DNA of 64,000 nucleotides, taken from positions 82,049-146,048 of the forward strand of contig CAVSDH010000008.1 of the NCBI GenBank assembly GCA_963726765.1, given 5' to 3'. This DNA is from CAIWHR01 sp963726765 (GTDB lineage: Bacteria > Pseudomonadota > Gammaproteobacteria > Burkholderiales > Casimicrobiaceae). A program made the position numbers and the translations under genes. Numbering within the stretch: the first letter of the stretch is position 1; the number at the start of each line of letters is the position of its first letter. Positions 1 through 9,610 of this stretch are shown in pieces. The notes under the pieces were generated by a model. It did no database searches. It had not been told where the DNA came from and saw nothing but the letters and a program-made list of their open reading frames with translations.

Positions 1-245
1 TGGGACGCGAATCGCAACAGCACTTCGGACAGCGCGCCGCCGGTCATGAGCTCGGCGGTCAGGATGAAGAACGGCACCGCCATCAGCGCAAACACGTCGA
101 TGCCGCTGAAGAGATACTTGGGCAGCGCGATCGGAGGCAGACCACCGATCGTGATCGCCGCCAGGGTCGCTCCGCCGAGCGCGAAGGCGACCGGCACGCC
201 GACGGCGAGCAGAACGATGCAGCCGACGAACAGCGTGGCGATCAC
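1..245 (-). CDS. TRAP transporter large permease (DctM type), N-terminal part only
   Basis: This is the first ~81 residues of the large membrane subunit of a tripartite TRAP transporter, which imports organic acids using a sodium or proton gradient. The reading frame runs off the left edge. It starts with GTG at 245, which overlaps the stop codon of the small permease (ATGTGA), the usual dctQ-dctM coupling. The visible part begins VIATLFVGCIVLLAVGVPVA and contains two hydrophobic stretches plus a YLFSGIDVFALMAVPFFIL segment typical of DctM N-termini. The substrate cannot be told, and the binding protein is not beside it. Confidence 0.85.
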   Translation of the reverse strand, partial: MIATLFVGCIVLLAVGVPVAFALGGATLAAITIGGLPPIALPKYLFSGIDVFALMAVPFFILTAELMTGGALSEVLLRFAS

Positions 246-751
246 ATCTTCACCGCGTCCGCCTCGAACTCTTCCGAGGCGTGGAATCGCTTTTCCCGGA
301 TGTAGGGCATCGCCATCAGCAGAAGATGGACGATCATCAATCCGAATCCGACCGGCATGGCGAGGTACACCGCCCCGATCGGAATCTCGAGCACAGGCGT
401 GGTCTGACCCCACGTCAGGAGCGCGTAGCGCATGCCCAGCCAGACCATCGCCACGAAGAACGCGAGCATCACGACGAAGATCGTGGCGCGAATGACGGGC
501 GCGGCCCGTGGAAACCGGTCCTGCAGCGTGTCGATGCCTATGTGGGCGCCGTAGCGCAGCACGATGCCCGAGCCCAGGAACGTGAGCCAGATCATCAGGT
601 AGCGCGACACTTCCTCGACCCACAGGATCGAGTGATCCGTCAGAAACCTCAGGGCCACGTTGGCGAACACCATCAGCGCCATCGCCGCGAGGATTGCGAT
701 CACGACCCAGCGATTGACGCGGAGCAGCGCACGGTCGAACGTCGTGAACAT
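242..751 (-). CDS. TRAP transporter small permease (DctQ family)
   Basis: Small membrane subunit of a TRAP transporter, 169 residues, with four hydrophobic segments (about residues 15-35, 48-66, 88-110 and 130-150). The family motif ILWVEEVSRYLMIWLTFLG is visible near residue 45. I chose ATG at 751 (MFTTFDRALL); the longer open frame upstream has arginine-rich translation unlike a membrane protein. It overlaps the large permease by four bases, so the two are translationally coupled. The substrate is not predictable from sequence. The nearest TRAP binding protein gene is 13 kb away at 13845-14885. Confidence 0.85.
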   Translation of the reverse strand: MFTTFDRALLRVNRWVVIAILAAMALMVFANVALRFLTDHSILWVEEVSRYLMIWLTFLGSGIVLRYGAHIGIDTLQDRFPRAAPVIRATIFVVMLAFFVAMVWLGMRYALLTWGQTTPVLEIPIGAVYLAMPVGFGLMIVHLLLMAMPYIREKRFHASEEFEADAVKM

Positions 752-875
752 GGCTTGGCGCGGGTGGAATGTTCGGCGCGCGATTGTGGCATGGAACGAC
801 ATTTGCCGGTGCGCGACACCTGGCGTTTCGCGGCGGCGGAACCGCAACGAAGTGCGGTCAAGCGTGGCGGGAGCG

Positions 876-1517
876 CTACTCTCGGATCTCCGCGGACGTG
901 GTCGTGCCGGTCCCCGCGGTGTCACCCTCGTCGAGCGCGAGCGCCGCGACCAGCATCGTCTCGGTGGCGCAGAGCACGCGCAGGCGCGCATGCGGAGCGG
1001 GAATCGTCCGCGCGAGCGCGACTGCACCGGCGCAGCTGGCGAAGACCGCGATGGCGACGTCGCGCGACGACATGCCCGACACGGCCGGAAACCGGTGCGC
1101 GATGCGATGAAGCAGCGCGCCGGTGCGTTCACTGAATGCCGCCTGGAACGCGGGGCCGCCGCGCGCGACCTCCGGCAGCAGCAGCGTCAGCGGGCACGCG
1201 TGCGCCAGATCGCGTTCATCGGCCTGGTGCAGGTAGTGGTGGATCAACGCACGCACCCACGTGCGGTCGTCCGAAATCTCCTCGAGCGGCGCCAGGAGGC
1301 GATCCATGCTTGCCTCGAGGCCGAAAAGCAGCGTCTCCCGCTCGAGATCGTCCTTGGACCGGAAGTGCGCGTAAAAGCCGCCGACCGTCAATCCGGCTCC
1401 CTTCATCACCGCGTCGATGGACGCGGCCTCGGCACCTCGTTCCTTCAGCAGGCGATCCGACGCGGCAAGAATTCGCGCGCGCGTCTGCCCCTTGTGTTCT
1501 GACGAATATCGTGCCAT
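876..1517 (-). CDS. TetR/AcrR family transcriptional regulator
   Basis: A 213-residue one-domain repressor. The N-terminal helix-turn-helix spans about residues 25-55, ending in the typical GGFYAHFRSKDDL recognition and capping segment; the rest is an alpha-helical ligand domain. Start ATG at 1517 gives the usual MARYSSEHKGQTRARIL beginning; an in-frame TTG at 1565 would add an atypical tail. No Shine-Dalgarno precedes 1517. Instead an AT-rich inverted repeat lies only 3 bases upstream, so translation may be leaderless or start at a site hidden by the operator. It is divergent from the GNAT gene at 1610 and probably controls itself and that gene. Confidence 0.88.
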   Translation of the reverse strand: MARYSSEHKGQTRARILAASDRLLKERGAEAASIDAVMKGAGLTVGGFYAHFRSKDDLERETLLFGLEASMDRLLAPLEEISDDRTWVRALIHHYLHQADERDLAHACPLTLLLPEVARGGPAFQAAFSERTGALLHRIAHRFPAVSGMSSRDVAIAVFASCAGAVALARTIPAPHARLRVLCATETMLVAALALDEGDTAGTGTTTSAEIRE

Positions 1518-1520
1518 GAT

Positions 1521-1540
1521 GTATATAATATTACATATAC
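1521..1540. promoter_or_regulatory. AT-rich inverted repeat, candidate TetR operator
   Basis: GTATAT, an 8-base spacer, then ATATAC form a perfect 6+6 dyad in the 92-base gap between the divergent tetR and GNAT genes. It is strikingly AT-rich in high-GC DNA. A perfect plus-strand -10 box (TATAAT, 1524-1529) lies inside it, so a bound repressor would block transcription toward the GNAT gene and its own start. The role is inferred from position and symmetry. Confidence 0.55.
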
Positions 1541-1609
1541 AATATAAATGCAATTCAGGTAACAAGTCCGTCTTCCTGCAACCTGAGCCCCTAGTGCCTC
1601 GGAGGCCCC

Positions 1610-2182
1610 ATGCTGACGCAGAACCCGCCCCATTCCACTCTCACCGAGCCCTTTCTCCTGGCCGACGGTCGGCGTTTGGCGGTCCGCCCGATCACTCCCG
1701 CCTCGAAGCCGCTCATTGTCGCCGCCATGACGCGCCTGTCGCCCGAGTCCATCCGGCGTCGCTTCTTCGGGCCACGGCGTGAATTGTCGGATCTCGAGCT
1801 TCATCGGCTGACCGCGCTCGACGGTTGGAACCAGTACGGACTGGGTGCCTGCGCACCGGCAAGCGACGGAACGCTCGAGGGGGTGGCCGTCGCGCGGTTC
1901 GTACGCACACCGGAAGCGCCCGCCACGGCCGAACTCGCGATCACCGTGGTCGACGCCTATCAGGGCCGCGGCATCGGAAGGGCGCTCGTGTCGAGGCTTG
2001 CCGACGCCGCCGTCGTGCGTGGCGTGCGTGAGCTGCACGCGATCGTGCTTCCCGACAACGCCGCGGTCATCGGCCTGCTGCAACGTTTTGCGCCCTGGGC
2101 GCGCTGGCTGCGCGACGGCGACAACCTGAAGGCAGTGATATCGCTGCGGGCGGAACCCCTCGTGACGTCGGCGATCGGTTGA
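1610..2182 (+). CDS. GNAT family N-acetyltransferase
   Basis: A 190-residue GCN5-related acetyltransferase. The acetyl-CoA binding motif A is clear: VVDAYQGRGIGRAL, residues 113-126 (Q-G-R-G-I-G at 118-123). The start ATG at 1610 is preceded by GGAGG at a 5-base spacing. The N-terminal part (RPITPASKPLI, then SPESIRRRFFG) resembles GNATs found as stand-alone proteins and as C-terminal domains of acyl-CoA synthetase fusions. The acceptor substrate is unknown. Divergence from the TetR gene across the shared operator suggests it is the repressor's target. Confidence 0.85.
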   Translation: MLTQNPPHSTLTEPFLLADGRRLAVRPITPASKPLIVAAMTRLSPESIRRRFFGPRRELSDLELHRLTALDGWNQYGLGACAPASDGTLEGVAVARFVRTPEAPATAELAITVVDAYQGRGIGRALVSRLADAAVVRGVRELHAIVLPDNAAVIGLLQRFAPWARWLRDGDNLKAVISLRAEPLVTSAIG

Positions 2183-2381
2183 GCATTTCAGGCAACTCGG
2201 CCTTCGCATCCGTCCAGTCGTGCGCAAGGCAGTTGTCGGCCTCCAGCGGCGATTCGCGATGCTCGATCCCGCGCGCTCGGTTCGGCCGACTGTTCGTGCC
2301 GGCAAATTTGATCTTTCGGCTCCGAACGCGCTCCCGCTAGCTCGCTCCAAGTTCGCGCCGTCGCGCGTCCCCTCTCCGCCG

Positions 2382-3149
2382 CTAAACACATCTCCCGCCG
2401 TCGACCTCGAGGCAGGCGCCGGTGATGAATGCGGCCTCGTCGGAGGCGAAGAAGACGGCCGCCGTGGCGATATCCGACGGCTGCGACAACCGTCCCAGCG
2501 GAATCGTCGCGATGAACTTCGCACGGATCTCGGGCGTGTCCTGCCCCATGAAATCGGCGAGCATCGCCGTTTCACCCGCCACCGGATTGATGATGTTGAC
2601 GCGGATGTTGTGCGGCGCGAGCTCCGCCGCCATCGACCTCGACGTCGTGATCGCCGCGCCCTTGCTCCCGTTGTACCAGGTGAGCCCGGGCCGGGGGCGT
2701 ACGCCGGCCGTCGAGGCGATGGTGATGAAGACGCCGTTGCGCCGTTGGCGAAAATGCGGGACCGCGTGCTTTCGCCGTGAGAAAGAGACTCTTGACGTTG
2801 ACGCGGTAGATCCGGTCGAACTCTTCCTCGGTCACGTCGAGCATCGACTGGTTGCGATGCGTCGTCCCCGCATTGTTGACCACGATGTCGAGGTCGCCGA
2901 AGACGGCCAGCGCCCGGGCGACCACGCGCGCCACGTCGGCGTCCTTCGAGACGTCGCCCGCGCAGAATTCCGCCCTTCCTCCCGCGTCGACGATTTCCCG
3001 CGCGACGCGTTCGCCGTTGGCGACCGCGATGTCGTTGACGACGACCTTCGCCCCTTCGGCCGCGAATCGCCGCGCAATGCCCTCGCCGAACCCCGAGCCG
3101 GCGCCGGTGACGATCGCGACCTTGCCTTGAAGCTTCATGCTGTCATGCG
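2382..3149 (-). pseudogene. SDR family oxidoreductase, broken by one frameshift
   Basis: A short-chain dehydrogenase of about 255 residues once one base is corrected. The N-terminal half from ATG 3149 or 3134 has the NAD(P) motif TGAGSGFGEG and the NNAG motif. The C-terminal half, in another frame, has the YxxxK pair (WYNGSKGA), the segment IRVNIINPV and the end GACLEVDGG. The frame changes near 2769, where dropping one C restores TAKHAVPHFRQRRNG. A simple sequencing error is likely. It lies 51 bases downstream of the aldehyde dehydrogenase in the same orientation and probably belongs to that operon. The substrate is unknown. Confidence 0.8.
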
Positions 3150-3200
3150 CCATTGATGAAATGTCTCGAGGCCGAATTCGACGTGCCGCGTCGGGGGCAC

Positions 3201-4671
3201 TCATCCGTGCTGCAACACGACCGTCTTGAGCACGGTGAAGCCGTGAAGCGCCTCGAAGCCTTTTTCGCGGCCGTACCCCGAATGCTTCACGCCGCCGAAC
3301 GGCAGCTCGACACCACCACCGGCGCCGTAGTTGTTCACGAATACCTGTCCGCTGCGAATCGCGCGCGCCATCCGCAGTTGACGTCCGCCGTCGCGCGTCC
3401 AGACACCGCAAACGAGCCCGAAGGGCGTGCCATTGGCGATCCTCTGCGCGTCCGCCTCGTCGTCGAAGGGCATGGCTGCGAGCACGGGCCCGAACACCTC
3501 GTCGCAGGCCAGACGCGAATCCGGCGGCACGTCCCGGACAAGGCTAGGCTCGACATAGTAGCCACCCGCGGGTGCATCGGACACGATCGTACCGGTACGC
3601 AACGACTGGATGGCCGTCACGCCGCACTTCGGCAAGGAACCCGCGCACGCGCTCCAGCTGGCTCGCCCGGATCAGCGGACCGCAGTCCAGGTCGGCGAAC
3701 GCCGGTCCGACTTTGAGCGCAGCGAAGCGCGCAGCCAGTTTCTCCAGCAGCTCCTCGTAGCGCGAGCGCTCGACGACGAGCCGGCTGCCTGCCGAACACG
3801 TCTGCCCGGCGTTCTGCACGATCGCATTGACGATGACCGGCAATGCAGCTTCGAGATCGGCGTCGGCAAACACGACCTGCGCGCCTTTGCCGCCCAGCTC
3901 GAGCGTCACGGGACAGTGCCGCTTTGCCGCTTCGGCCGCCACCCAGGCGCCGGTTGCCGGCGATCCCGTAAACGAAAGGTGATCGACGCCCGGATGGGCG
4001 GCGAGCGCGGCGCCCGCTTCGCGTCCGAGCCCGGTGACGATGTTGAGTGCACCGTCAGGCAAGCCGATTTCCGCAGCAAGTTCCGCCACGCGCAACAGCG
4101 ACAGGCACGCGTCCTCCGCGGGCTTCACGACGCACGCGTTGCCCGCCGCCAGCGCGCCACCGACCGAGCGACCGAAAATCTGCAGCGGATAATTCCACGG
4201 GATGATGTGGCCGGTCACGCCGTGCGGCTCGCGCCAGGTCAATACGGTGAAATTTGCCGGATAGGGAAGGGTGTCGCCGGTCAGCTTGTCGCACGCGCCA
4301 CCGTAGAACTCGAAGTAGCGGGCGCATGCGGTGACGTCGTTCCTTGCCTGCGCGAGGGGCTTGCCGCAGTCGCGTGCCTCGACGAACGCAAGTTCGTCGG
4401 CGTGGTCGAGAATGGCGCGACCGAGTCTCGCGAGCAAGCGACCCTTTTCCGCCGGCGCGAGCCTGCTCCAATCGCCATCCGCCGCGCGCCGCGCAGATCG
4501 GACCGCCACGTCGATGTCCTGCGCCGTGCCGGAGGCGATGGCGGCGAACGGTCGACCGTCGGACGGATCGATCATCGGCAGCGTCGCACCGGCGATCGCC
4601 TCGACCCAGCGGTTGCCGATGAAATGCTGCGCCGGGGTGGTGACCGCCGGCAGCGGATGAGGTGCGTTCAT
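3201..4671 (-). pseudogene. NAD(P)-dependent aldehyde dehydrogenase, broken by one frameshift
   Basis: Aldehyde dehydrogenase superfamily, about 489 residues if one base is removed. The catalytic Cys is near residue 292 in GQTCSAG and the general-base Glu near 258 in LELGGKGA; PWNYPL and FTGSPATG are also present. After VVA the frame shifts near 3597 into GGYYVEPSLV, EVFGPVLA and the closing FGGVKHSGYGREKG. It most resembles betaine-aldehyde or gamma-aminobutyraldehyde dehydrogenases, but the substrate is not assigned. ATG 4671 overlaps the stop of the preceding binding-protein gene (ATGA), so the two are translationally coupled. Confidence 0.85.
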
Positions 4672-6260
4672 CGGCCGGCCGCCGGCTTGAACTTCCATGC
4701 CAGCGTGTATTCGTCGACCCGGGGCACGTAGGTGATGCCGTCGCGAGTCGCCCACAGGTTGACCTGGAAGTGCAGCGGGACGATTCCCGTATCGTTGATT
4801 GCGAGTTCCGTTGCGCGCTGGAGATACGCTTCGCGCTTGACGTCGTCGACGGTCTGCAGCGCATCGTCGGTCAGCGCGTCGACCTTCGCGTTCGAGTACC
4901 GGCCGCGGTTCGCCGTGCCGTAGCCCTTGTCGCGGCTGTACGTCATCAGCAGTGCCTTCAGCGACGACGACGCTTCGCCGGTGCCGGTGCTCCAGCCCAA
5001 CAGCATGAAGCTGAACTTGAGGTCGGTCGCCTGGGTGAAGAACGTCGACGACGGCATCGCGACGACCTTGGTGTCGATGCCGACTCTGGCCAGCATCTGC
5101 GCGACCGCCTGTGCAATCTTCGCGTCATTGACGTAGCGATTGTTGGGCGCATGGATCGTGAGACCGAACCCGTCCGGATAGCCGGCGTCCGCGAGCAGCC
5201 TCTTCGCACCCTCCGGATCATAAGGCTCGACTTTCAGGTTCTTCGTCGCTCCGAACAGGAAATCGGCGACCAGCTGGCCCGAGGGTATCGCCTCTCCTTC
5301 CATCACCTTCTCGACGATCGCCGGCCGGTTGATGGCCTTCGAGATCGCCTTGCGCACGCGCGGATCCTTGAGCGGGTTTTTCGCAAGCGGCTTGCCGTCC
5401 CTGTCGGTCACGAACGGCGACACGTCGCGGTCGCTGTCCATGTGCAGGTAGATGAGGCGGTCGGCGACCGTGCGAAACGTCGACAGCCGTTTGTCCTTGC
5501 GCAGCTGCGCGACATCGGAAGGCGGAACGTTTTCGATGGCCTGCACATCGCCGGACAGCAGCGCGGCGACGCGCGATGCGTCCTGCGGCAGCAGGCGCAG
5601 CGTCACCTTCTCCCACGGCGTGGCGCCGCCCCAGTACCCGTCGTTGCGCGCGAGCTCGATCCGGTCCCCTTTCGCATAACGGACCAGCTTGTACGGGCCG
5701 GTGCCGATCGCCGCCTTGCCGCTGTTGAAATCGTCCGTCGTCGCCTTCGCCGCCGCTTTGGAAATCATCACGACCTGTGTCATGTCGGAAGGCATCAGCG
5801 GGTAGGGCGACGCCGTCCTGAACCGGATCGTATAGGGGTCGACGACGACGACCTCCTTGATCTGCTTCGTGAATGCCGTGAACGGCGATGGACTGTTCGG
5901 GACGTTCGGCACGCGCTCGATCGACGCCACCACGTCGGCGGCGGTGAACTCGCTGCCATCGTGGAACTTGACGCCGCGGCGCAGCTTGAATTCCCAGGTC
6001 AGCGGGTCGATCGTCTTCCACTCCACGGCGAGACCCGGCTCGAGCTGCGATTTTTCATTCCGCTGAACCAGGTAGCCGAAGAGGTGCGCCGCCACGTTGT
6101 TGTTGGGCGTCACGTTGTGATAATGCGGGTCGAGAGCGGTCACGTCCGTGCCGAGGCCGATCGTCAGGTTCGCCGCCGAAGCCGAGTGTGCGGCCACGCC
6201 AAGGGCAAGCGAAATGACGGCGGCGGCGAGCGCTCGCGCGACGGGTACTCTGTGCGGCAC
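4668..6260 (-). CDS. ABC transporter substrate-binding protein, family 5 (peptide/opine type)
   Basis: A 530-residue periplasmic binding protein of the DppA/OppA class. After a signal peptide (VARALAAAVISLALGVAAHS, cut after ASA) the mature chain has the family hallmarks: TDVTALDPHYHN, WEFKLRRGVKFHDG, and the segment IGTGPYKLVRYAKGD. GTG at 6260 is chosen because GGAG lies 6-7 bases upstream and the signal peptide follows directly. The ORF is open further upstream, but that translation looks random. No permease or ATPase genes are adjacent. It leads a small operon with the aldehyde dehydrogenase and SDR, suggesting uptake and oxidation of one substrate. Confidence 0.85.
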   Translation of the reverse strand: MPHRVPVARALAAAVISLALGVAAHSASAANLTIGLGTDVTALDPHYHNVTPNNNVAAHLFGYLVQRNEKSQLEPGLAVEWKTIDPLTWEFKLRRGVKFHDGSEFTAADVVASIERVPNVPNSPSPFTAFTKQIKEVVVVDPYTIRFRTASPYPLMPSDMTQVVMISKAAAKATTDDFNSGKAAIGTGPYKLVRYAKGDRIELARNDGYWGGATPWEKVTLRLLPQDASRVAALLSGDVQAIENVPPSDVAQLRKDKRLSTFRTVADRLIYLHMDSDRDVSPFVTDRDGKPLAKNPLKDPRVRKAISKAINRPAIVEKVMEGEAIPSGQLVADFLFGATKNLKVEPYDPEGAKRLLADAGYPDGFGLTIHAPNNRYVNDAKIAQAVAQMLARVGIDTKVVAMPSSTFFTQATDLKFSFMLLGWSTGTGEASSSLKALLMTYSRDKGYGTANRGRYSNAKVDALTDDALQTVDDVKREAYLQRATELAINDTGIVPLHFQVNLWATRDGITYVPRVDEYTLAWKFKPAAGR

Positions 6261-6509
6261 GCTGGACTCCCCTGAACGCGACGGCGGCCGGGTGCGCGCC
6301 TCGCCTTCCGGTGAAGGATAGCGCATATGGAGCGCCGGCCACAGAGGACCCGCGCAACGCGGCCGGCCAGCCCGCGCTTCCCGATTCGTAGCCGTTTGTA
6401 ACCGCGTCAACCGGCTGTTGCCGCCGCACGTTGACGGCATCGAGACACCAGGAATCCGGCGGCCGCACGGCGGCCCCGGCAGCGTTCTTGCCAAGAAATA
6501 GGAGGACCC

Positions 6510-6897
6510 ATGAACCGCATCGTTGCCGCATCCGCTTGTTGGCGCTGTCCTGGCGACGGCCACCCTGTTTGCCCCTGCCGCATCCGCGGGCAACGTTGCC
6601 TGGAGCGTTTCGATCGGCGGCCCCGGTTTCGCGATCGGCGCCGGCCAACCGGGATTCGTAGGTGGCGCGTACTGGGGCGGCGGATATCGTGCCGGACCAG
6701 GCGTCCATGGATGGAATCGTCCGTGGTACGGGGCCGTCGCTCCCGCACCGATCATCGTGACGCAGCCGGTCTTCGCCCCGGTTGCAGGGCCTTTCCCTAT
6801 CGTTGCGCCGGTGATTGTCCGGTCGCGACGCGTCTTCGTGCCTGCACCGGTTTTCCGTCCGCGCCCGGTGGTCGTTGGCGCTTACTGGCCACGCTAG
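6510..6897 (+). pseudogene. Small secreted glycine/proline-rich protein, frameshifted in its signal peptide
   Basis: A strong Shine-Dalgarno (AGGAGG) precedes ATG 6510, which reads MNRIVAASA and then leaves frame. Adding one base near 6535 joins it to LVGAVLATATLFAPAASA, a complete signal peptide. The mature part is rich in Gly, Pro, Tyr, Trp and Val (repeated GGAYWGGGY-like and VPAPVFRPRP-like stretches), about 105 residues, ending GAYWPR. It resembles small exported hypothetical proteins common in Burkholderiales; no function is known. Without correction only the ORF starting at 6523 would be called, lacking a proper start and the first half of the signal peptide. Confidence 0.6.
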
Positions 6898-6902
6898 GGA
6901 TC

Positions 6903-6923
6903 CGACCGAGCGTCGATCGGTCG
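6903..6923 (+). terminator. Stem-loop after the small secreted protein
   Basis: CGACCGA, a 7-base loop, then TCGGTCG form a perfect 7-bp stem 6 bases after the stop codon at 6897. There is no T-tract, so it is at best a weak intrinsic terminator or a 3' stabiliser. The next 300 bases, to 7222, hold no convincing gene. Confidence 0.35.
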
Positions 6924-7222
6924 ATCCGCAGTCGCGTTCGATCCGAGAGCGAGTCTCATTCGTTCACAAATTGGCGCAGGTGCGCGATCTGTGCCGATGT
7001 GCCAGATCCGCGCGGACACGTTGCCGGATCATTCGAGCTGTAGCGGGTGCGTGAGGCACTCGCCGCCGTTCTGTTCATGCCGGGACCGCACGGAGACTCC
7101 TGAGCGCGAGCCGCAGTAGTGCGCGAAGGTCGGCTCCACCCGTTGTGGTCGCTTGCCGGATCGGTCTAGTATCGCGGCAGCAGTCGCTGGACGAAACGCA
7201 ACGGCGCATTTCCCGCGACCGA

Positions 7223-9521
7223 ATGCGAGAGTTCCATCGATCGCACACGATTGACCGCGCATTGCATCCGCCCGACCCCAACGCACCGGATACTCGCCTC
7301 GACCGCCCGCACGATGCGGGGGAAACGCTCGCACTGCCTCAAGCCATGCAGGAGGCAAAAGCAGCCTATGAGCGCGGCGAGTGGGACAAGGCCGAGCGCC
7401 TGTGCCGATTGGTGCTGAATGCGGCCGCCGATCACTTTGACGCACTGCATCTTTGCGGGCTGATCGCGGCACGGAAGGGCAATCCGCGCGAGGCGGCGAA
7501 TCTGCTGTCAAAGGCTGTGTCCATCAATCCGAACCACGCAACCGCCTTCTATCATTACGGCGTTGCGCTGGTGACCTGCAACGCCATGCAGACGCATTGA
7601 AGAGCTACGAGCGTGCGCTCGCACTCGAGCCCAACCACGTCAGGGCACACAACAATCGCGGCATCGCTCTCAGTGCCTTGCAACGACTATTCCGAGGCCC
7701 TCGAGAGCTACGACCGCGCAATTGCGCTCAAGCCCGACTATGCCCAGGCGCACAACAACCGCGGTGTCGCGCTTGCAGATCTGCGACGCTTTGCAGAGGC
7801 TCTCGAGTGCTATGGGCGCGCCATCGCACTCAAACCCGACTTTGCCGAAGCGCACAACAATCGCGGCGTTGCACTCGGCGCCCTGCAGCATCACGCGCGA
7901 GGCACTCGGCAGCTATGACATGGCCATTGCGCTCAAGCCCGACTACGCCGAGGCGCACAACAATCGCGGCGTGGCGTCTGGGCAATATGCGGAGGTACAC
8001 CGAGGCTCTCGACAGCTACGGAAAGGCGCTTGCGCTCAAGCCCGATTATGCCGAAGCGTACAACAATCGCGGCGTCGCGCTTGCCGCCCTCGGGCAGCAG
8101 CGCGGACGCGCTGGAGAGCTATGGGCAAGCGCTGAGACTCAAGCCGGATTACGACTTCCTGTACGGCAGGTGGCTGCACGCAAGGATGCGCGTGTGCGAC
8201 TGGAAGGACATTTCGAAGCAGTTTGTTCAGCTGAATCAGATGATCGAGCGCGGAGAGAAGGCATCTCCACCCTTCCCCGTGATCGCGATGCCGAGCTCCC
8301 CCGCGGTCCAGAAACGAGCCGCGGAAATCTGGGTCGAGCACAAGCACCCGCCGCGTCGCGATCTGCCGGCAATCCGCAAGCGGCCCGCTGGTGACCGGAT
8401 CCACGTCGGATATTTTTCCGCCGACCTGCACGACCACGCCACGTCGCATCTGATCGCCGGACTGTTCGAGGGGCACGATCGATCACGATTCCGGATAACT
8501 GCATTCTCGTTCGGGCCGGACACCGGTGATGCGATGAGGAAGAGACTGTCCGCGGGATTGGACAATCTCATCGATGTCCGTGATCGCACCGACATCGACG
8601 TCGCAACTCCTCGCACGAGATCTCGGGGTCGACATCGCGGTCGATCTCAAGGGATTTACCCAGCACGCCCGGACCAACATATTCGCGCTTCGCGCAGCGC
8701 CCATACAGGTCGGCTTTCTCGGCTATCCGGGCACGATGGGTGCCAGGTACATCGACTATCTCATCGCAGACGGCACGCTCGTTCCCGAGACCCATCGGCA
8801 GCACTATGTCGAGGCAATCGCCTACCTGCCCAACAGCTATCAGCCCAACGACGACATGCGTCACATTGCTGAAACGGTTGTTCAGTCGAGCAGATTTGGG
8901 ATTGGAGGGAGGCCGAATTCGTATTCTGCTGTTTCAACAGCTGCTACAAGATAACGCCGGAAACGTTTGATGCGTGGATGCGCATCCTCGGTCGAGTCGA
9001 CGGCAGCGTACTCTGGCTTCTCGAAGACAATGCGCTCGCGGCGAACAATCTGAGAAAGGAGGCGGCGCAAAGGGGCGTGAGCCCGGACCGGCTGGTCTTC
9101 GCGCCACTCATCGCCGCAGCCCGAACATCTGGCCAGGCATCGCGTTAGCCGATTTGTTTCTCGACACTCTCCCGTGCAATGCGCACACAACGGCCAGCGA
9201 TGCACTATGGACCGGCTTGCCCGTATTGACTTGTCCTGGCGAGACATTCGCCGGAAGGGTGGCCGCCAGTCTGCTGAACGGCGTGCGTCTGCCCCGAACT
9301 GATTGCAGGAACCTCGGAGCAGTACGAGGACATTGCGGTCGGCCTCGCGACCGATCCTCGACGATTGAAGGACATCGGTCGGACCCTTGTCCACAATGTT
9401 CGCACTGCCCCTCTGTTCGACATCCGGCTGTTTGCGAGACACCTCGAGGCCGCCTACTCCGCAATGCATCAGCGGTATCTGGGAAGACGCCCCGCCAGGC
9501 CACTTGCATGTGCAAGGTTGA
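7223..9521 (+). pseudogene. TPR protein with O-GlcNAc transferase (SPINDLY-like) domain, many frameshifts
   Basis: Pieced together over three frames, this is a ~750-residue protein. The N-terminal part has about eight tetratricopeptide repeats, each near-identical in the core (ALKPDYAEAHNNRGVAL). The C-terminal part is an O-linked GlcNAc transferase-like glycosyltransferase: HVGYFSADLHDHA, VDLKGFTQHARTNIFALRAA, PIQVGFLGYPGTMG, then LFLDTLPCNAHTTASDALW and GLPVLTCPGETFAGRVAAS. The frame changes near 7590, 7685, 7905, 7980, 8100, 8600, 8900, 9115, 9300 and 9480. A natural end (DAPPGHLHVQG, stop 9519-9521) appears only after the last shift. Either the gene is decayed or the repetitive region was assembled badly. 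The relatives act on protein Ser/Thr or on glycans; the target here is unknown. Confidence 0.75.
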
Positions 9522-9545
9522 CGCACAGGTGCGAGTCGATACACG

Positions 9546-9571
9546 AACACACCCGCGCTGTCTCGCGTGTT
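9546..9571 (+). terminator. Imperfect stem-loop with following T/C tract
   Basis: AACACACCCGCG, loop CTGTCT, then CGCGTGTT forms an interrupted stem followed by TTCCTTTCC, 25 bases after the corrected stop of the TPR-transferase gene and before the convergent hydrolase gene. It is a plausible weak terminator and no more. Confidence 0.3.
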
Positions 9572-9610
9572 TTCCTTTCCATCGCCCCGCCACTGCCGTT
9601 TCCCGCCGGT

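Noticed and set aside
2382..3149. SDR as a genuinely decayed gene
   Set aside because: One extra C at 2769 explains the break and both halves are fully conserved; error is more likely than decay.
4662..6275. A 537-residue plus-strand frame opposite the family-5 binding protein
   Set aside because: Arginine-rich antisense shadow. The minus strand has a signal peptide, Shine-Dalgarno and family motifs.
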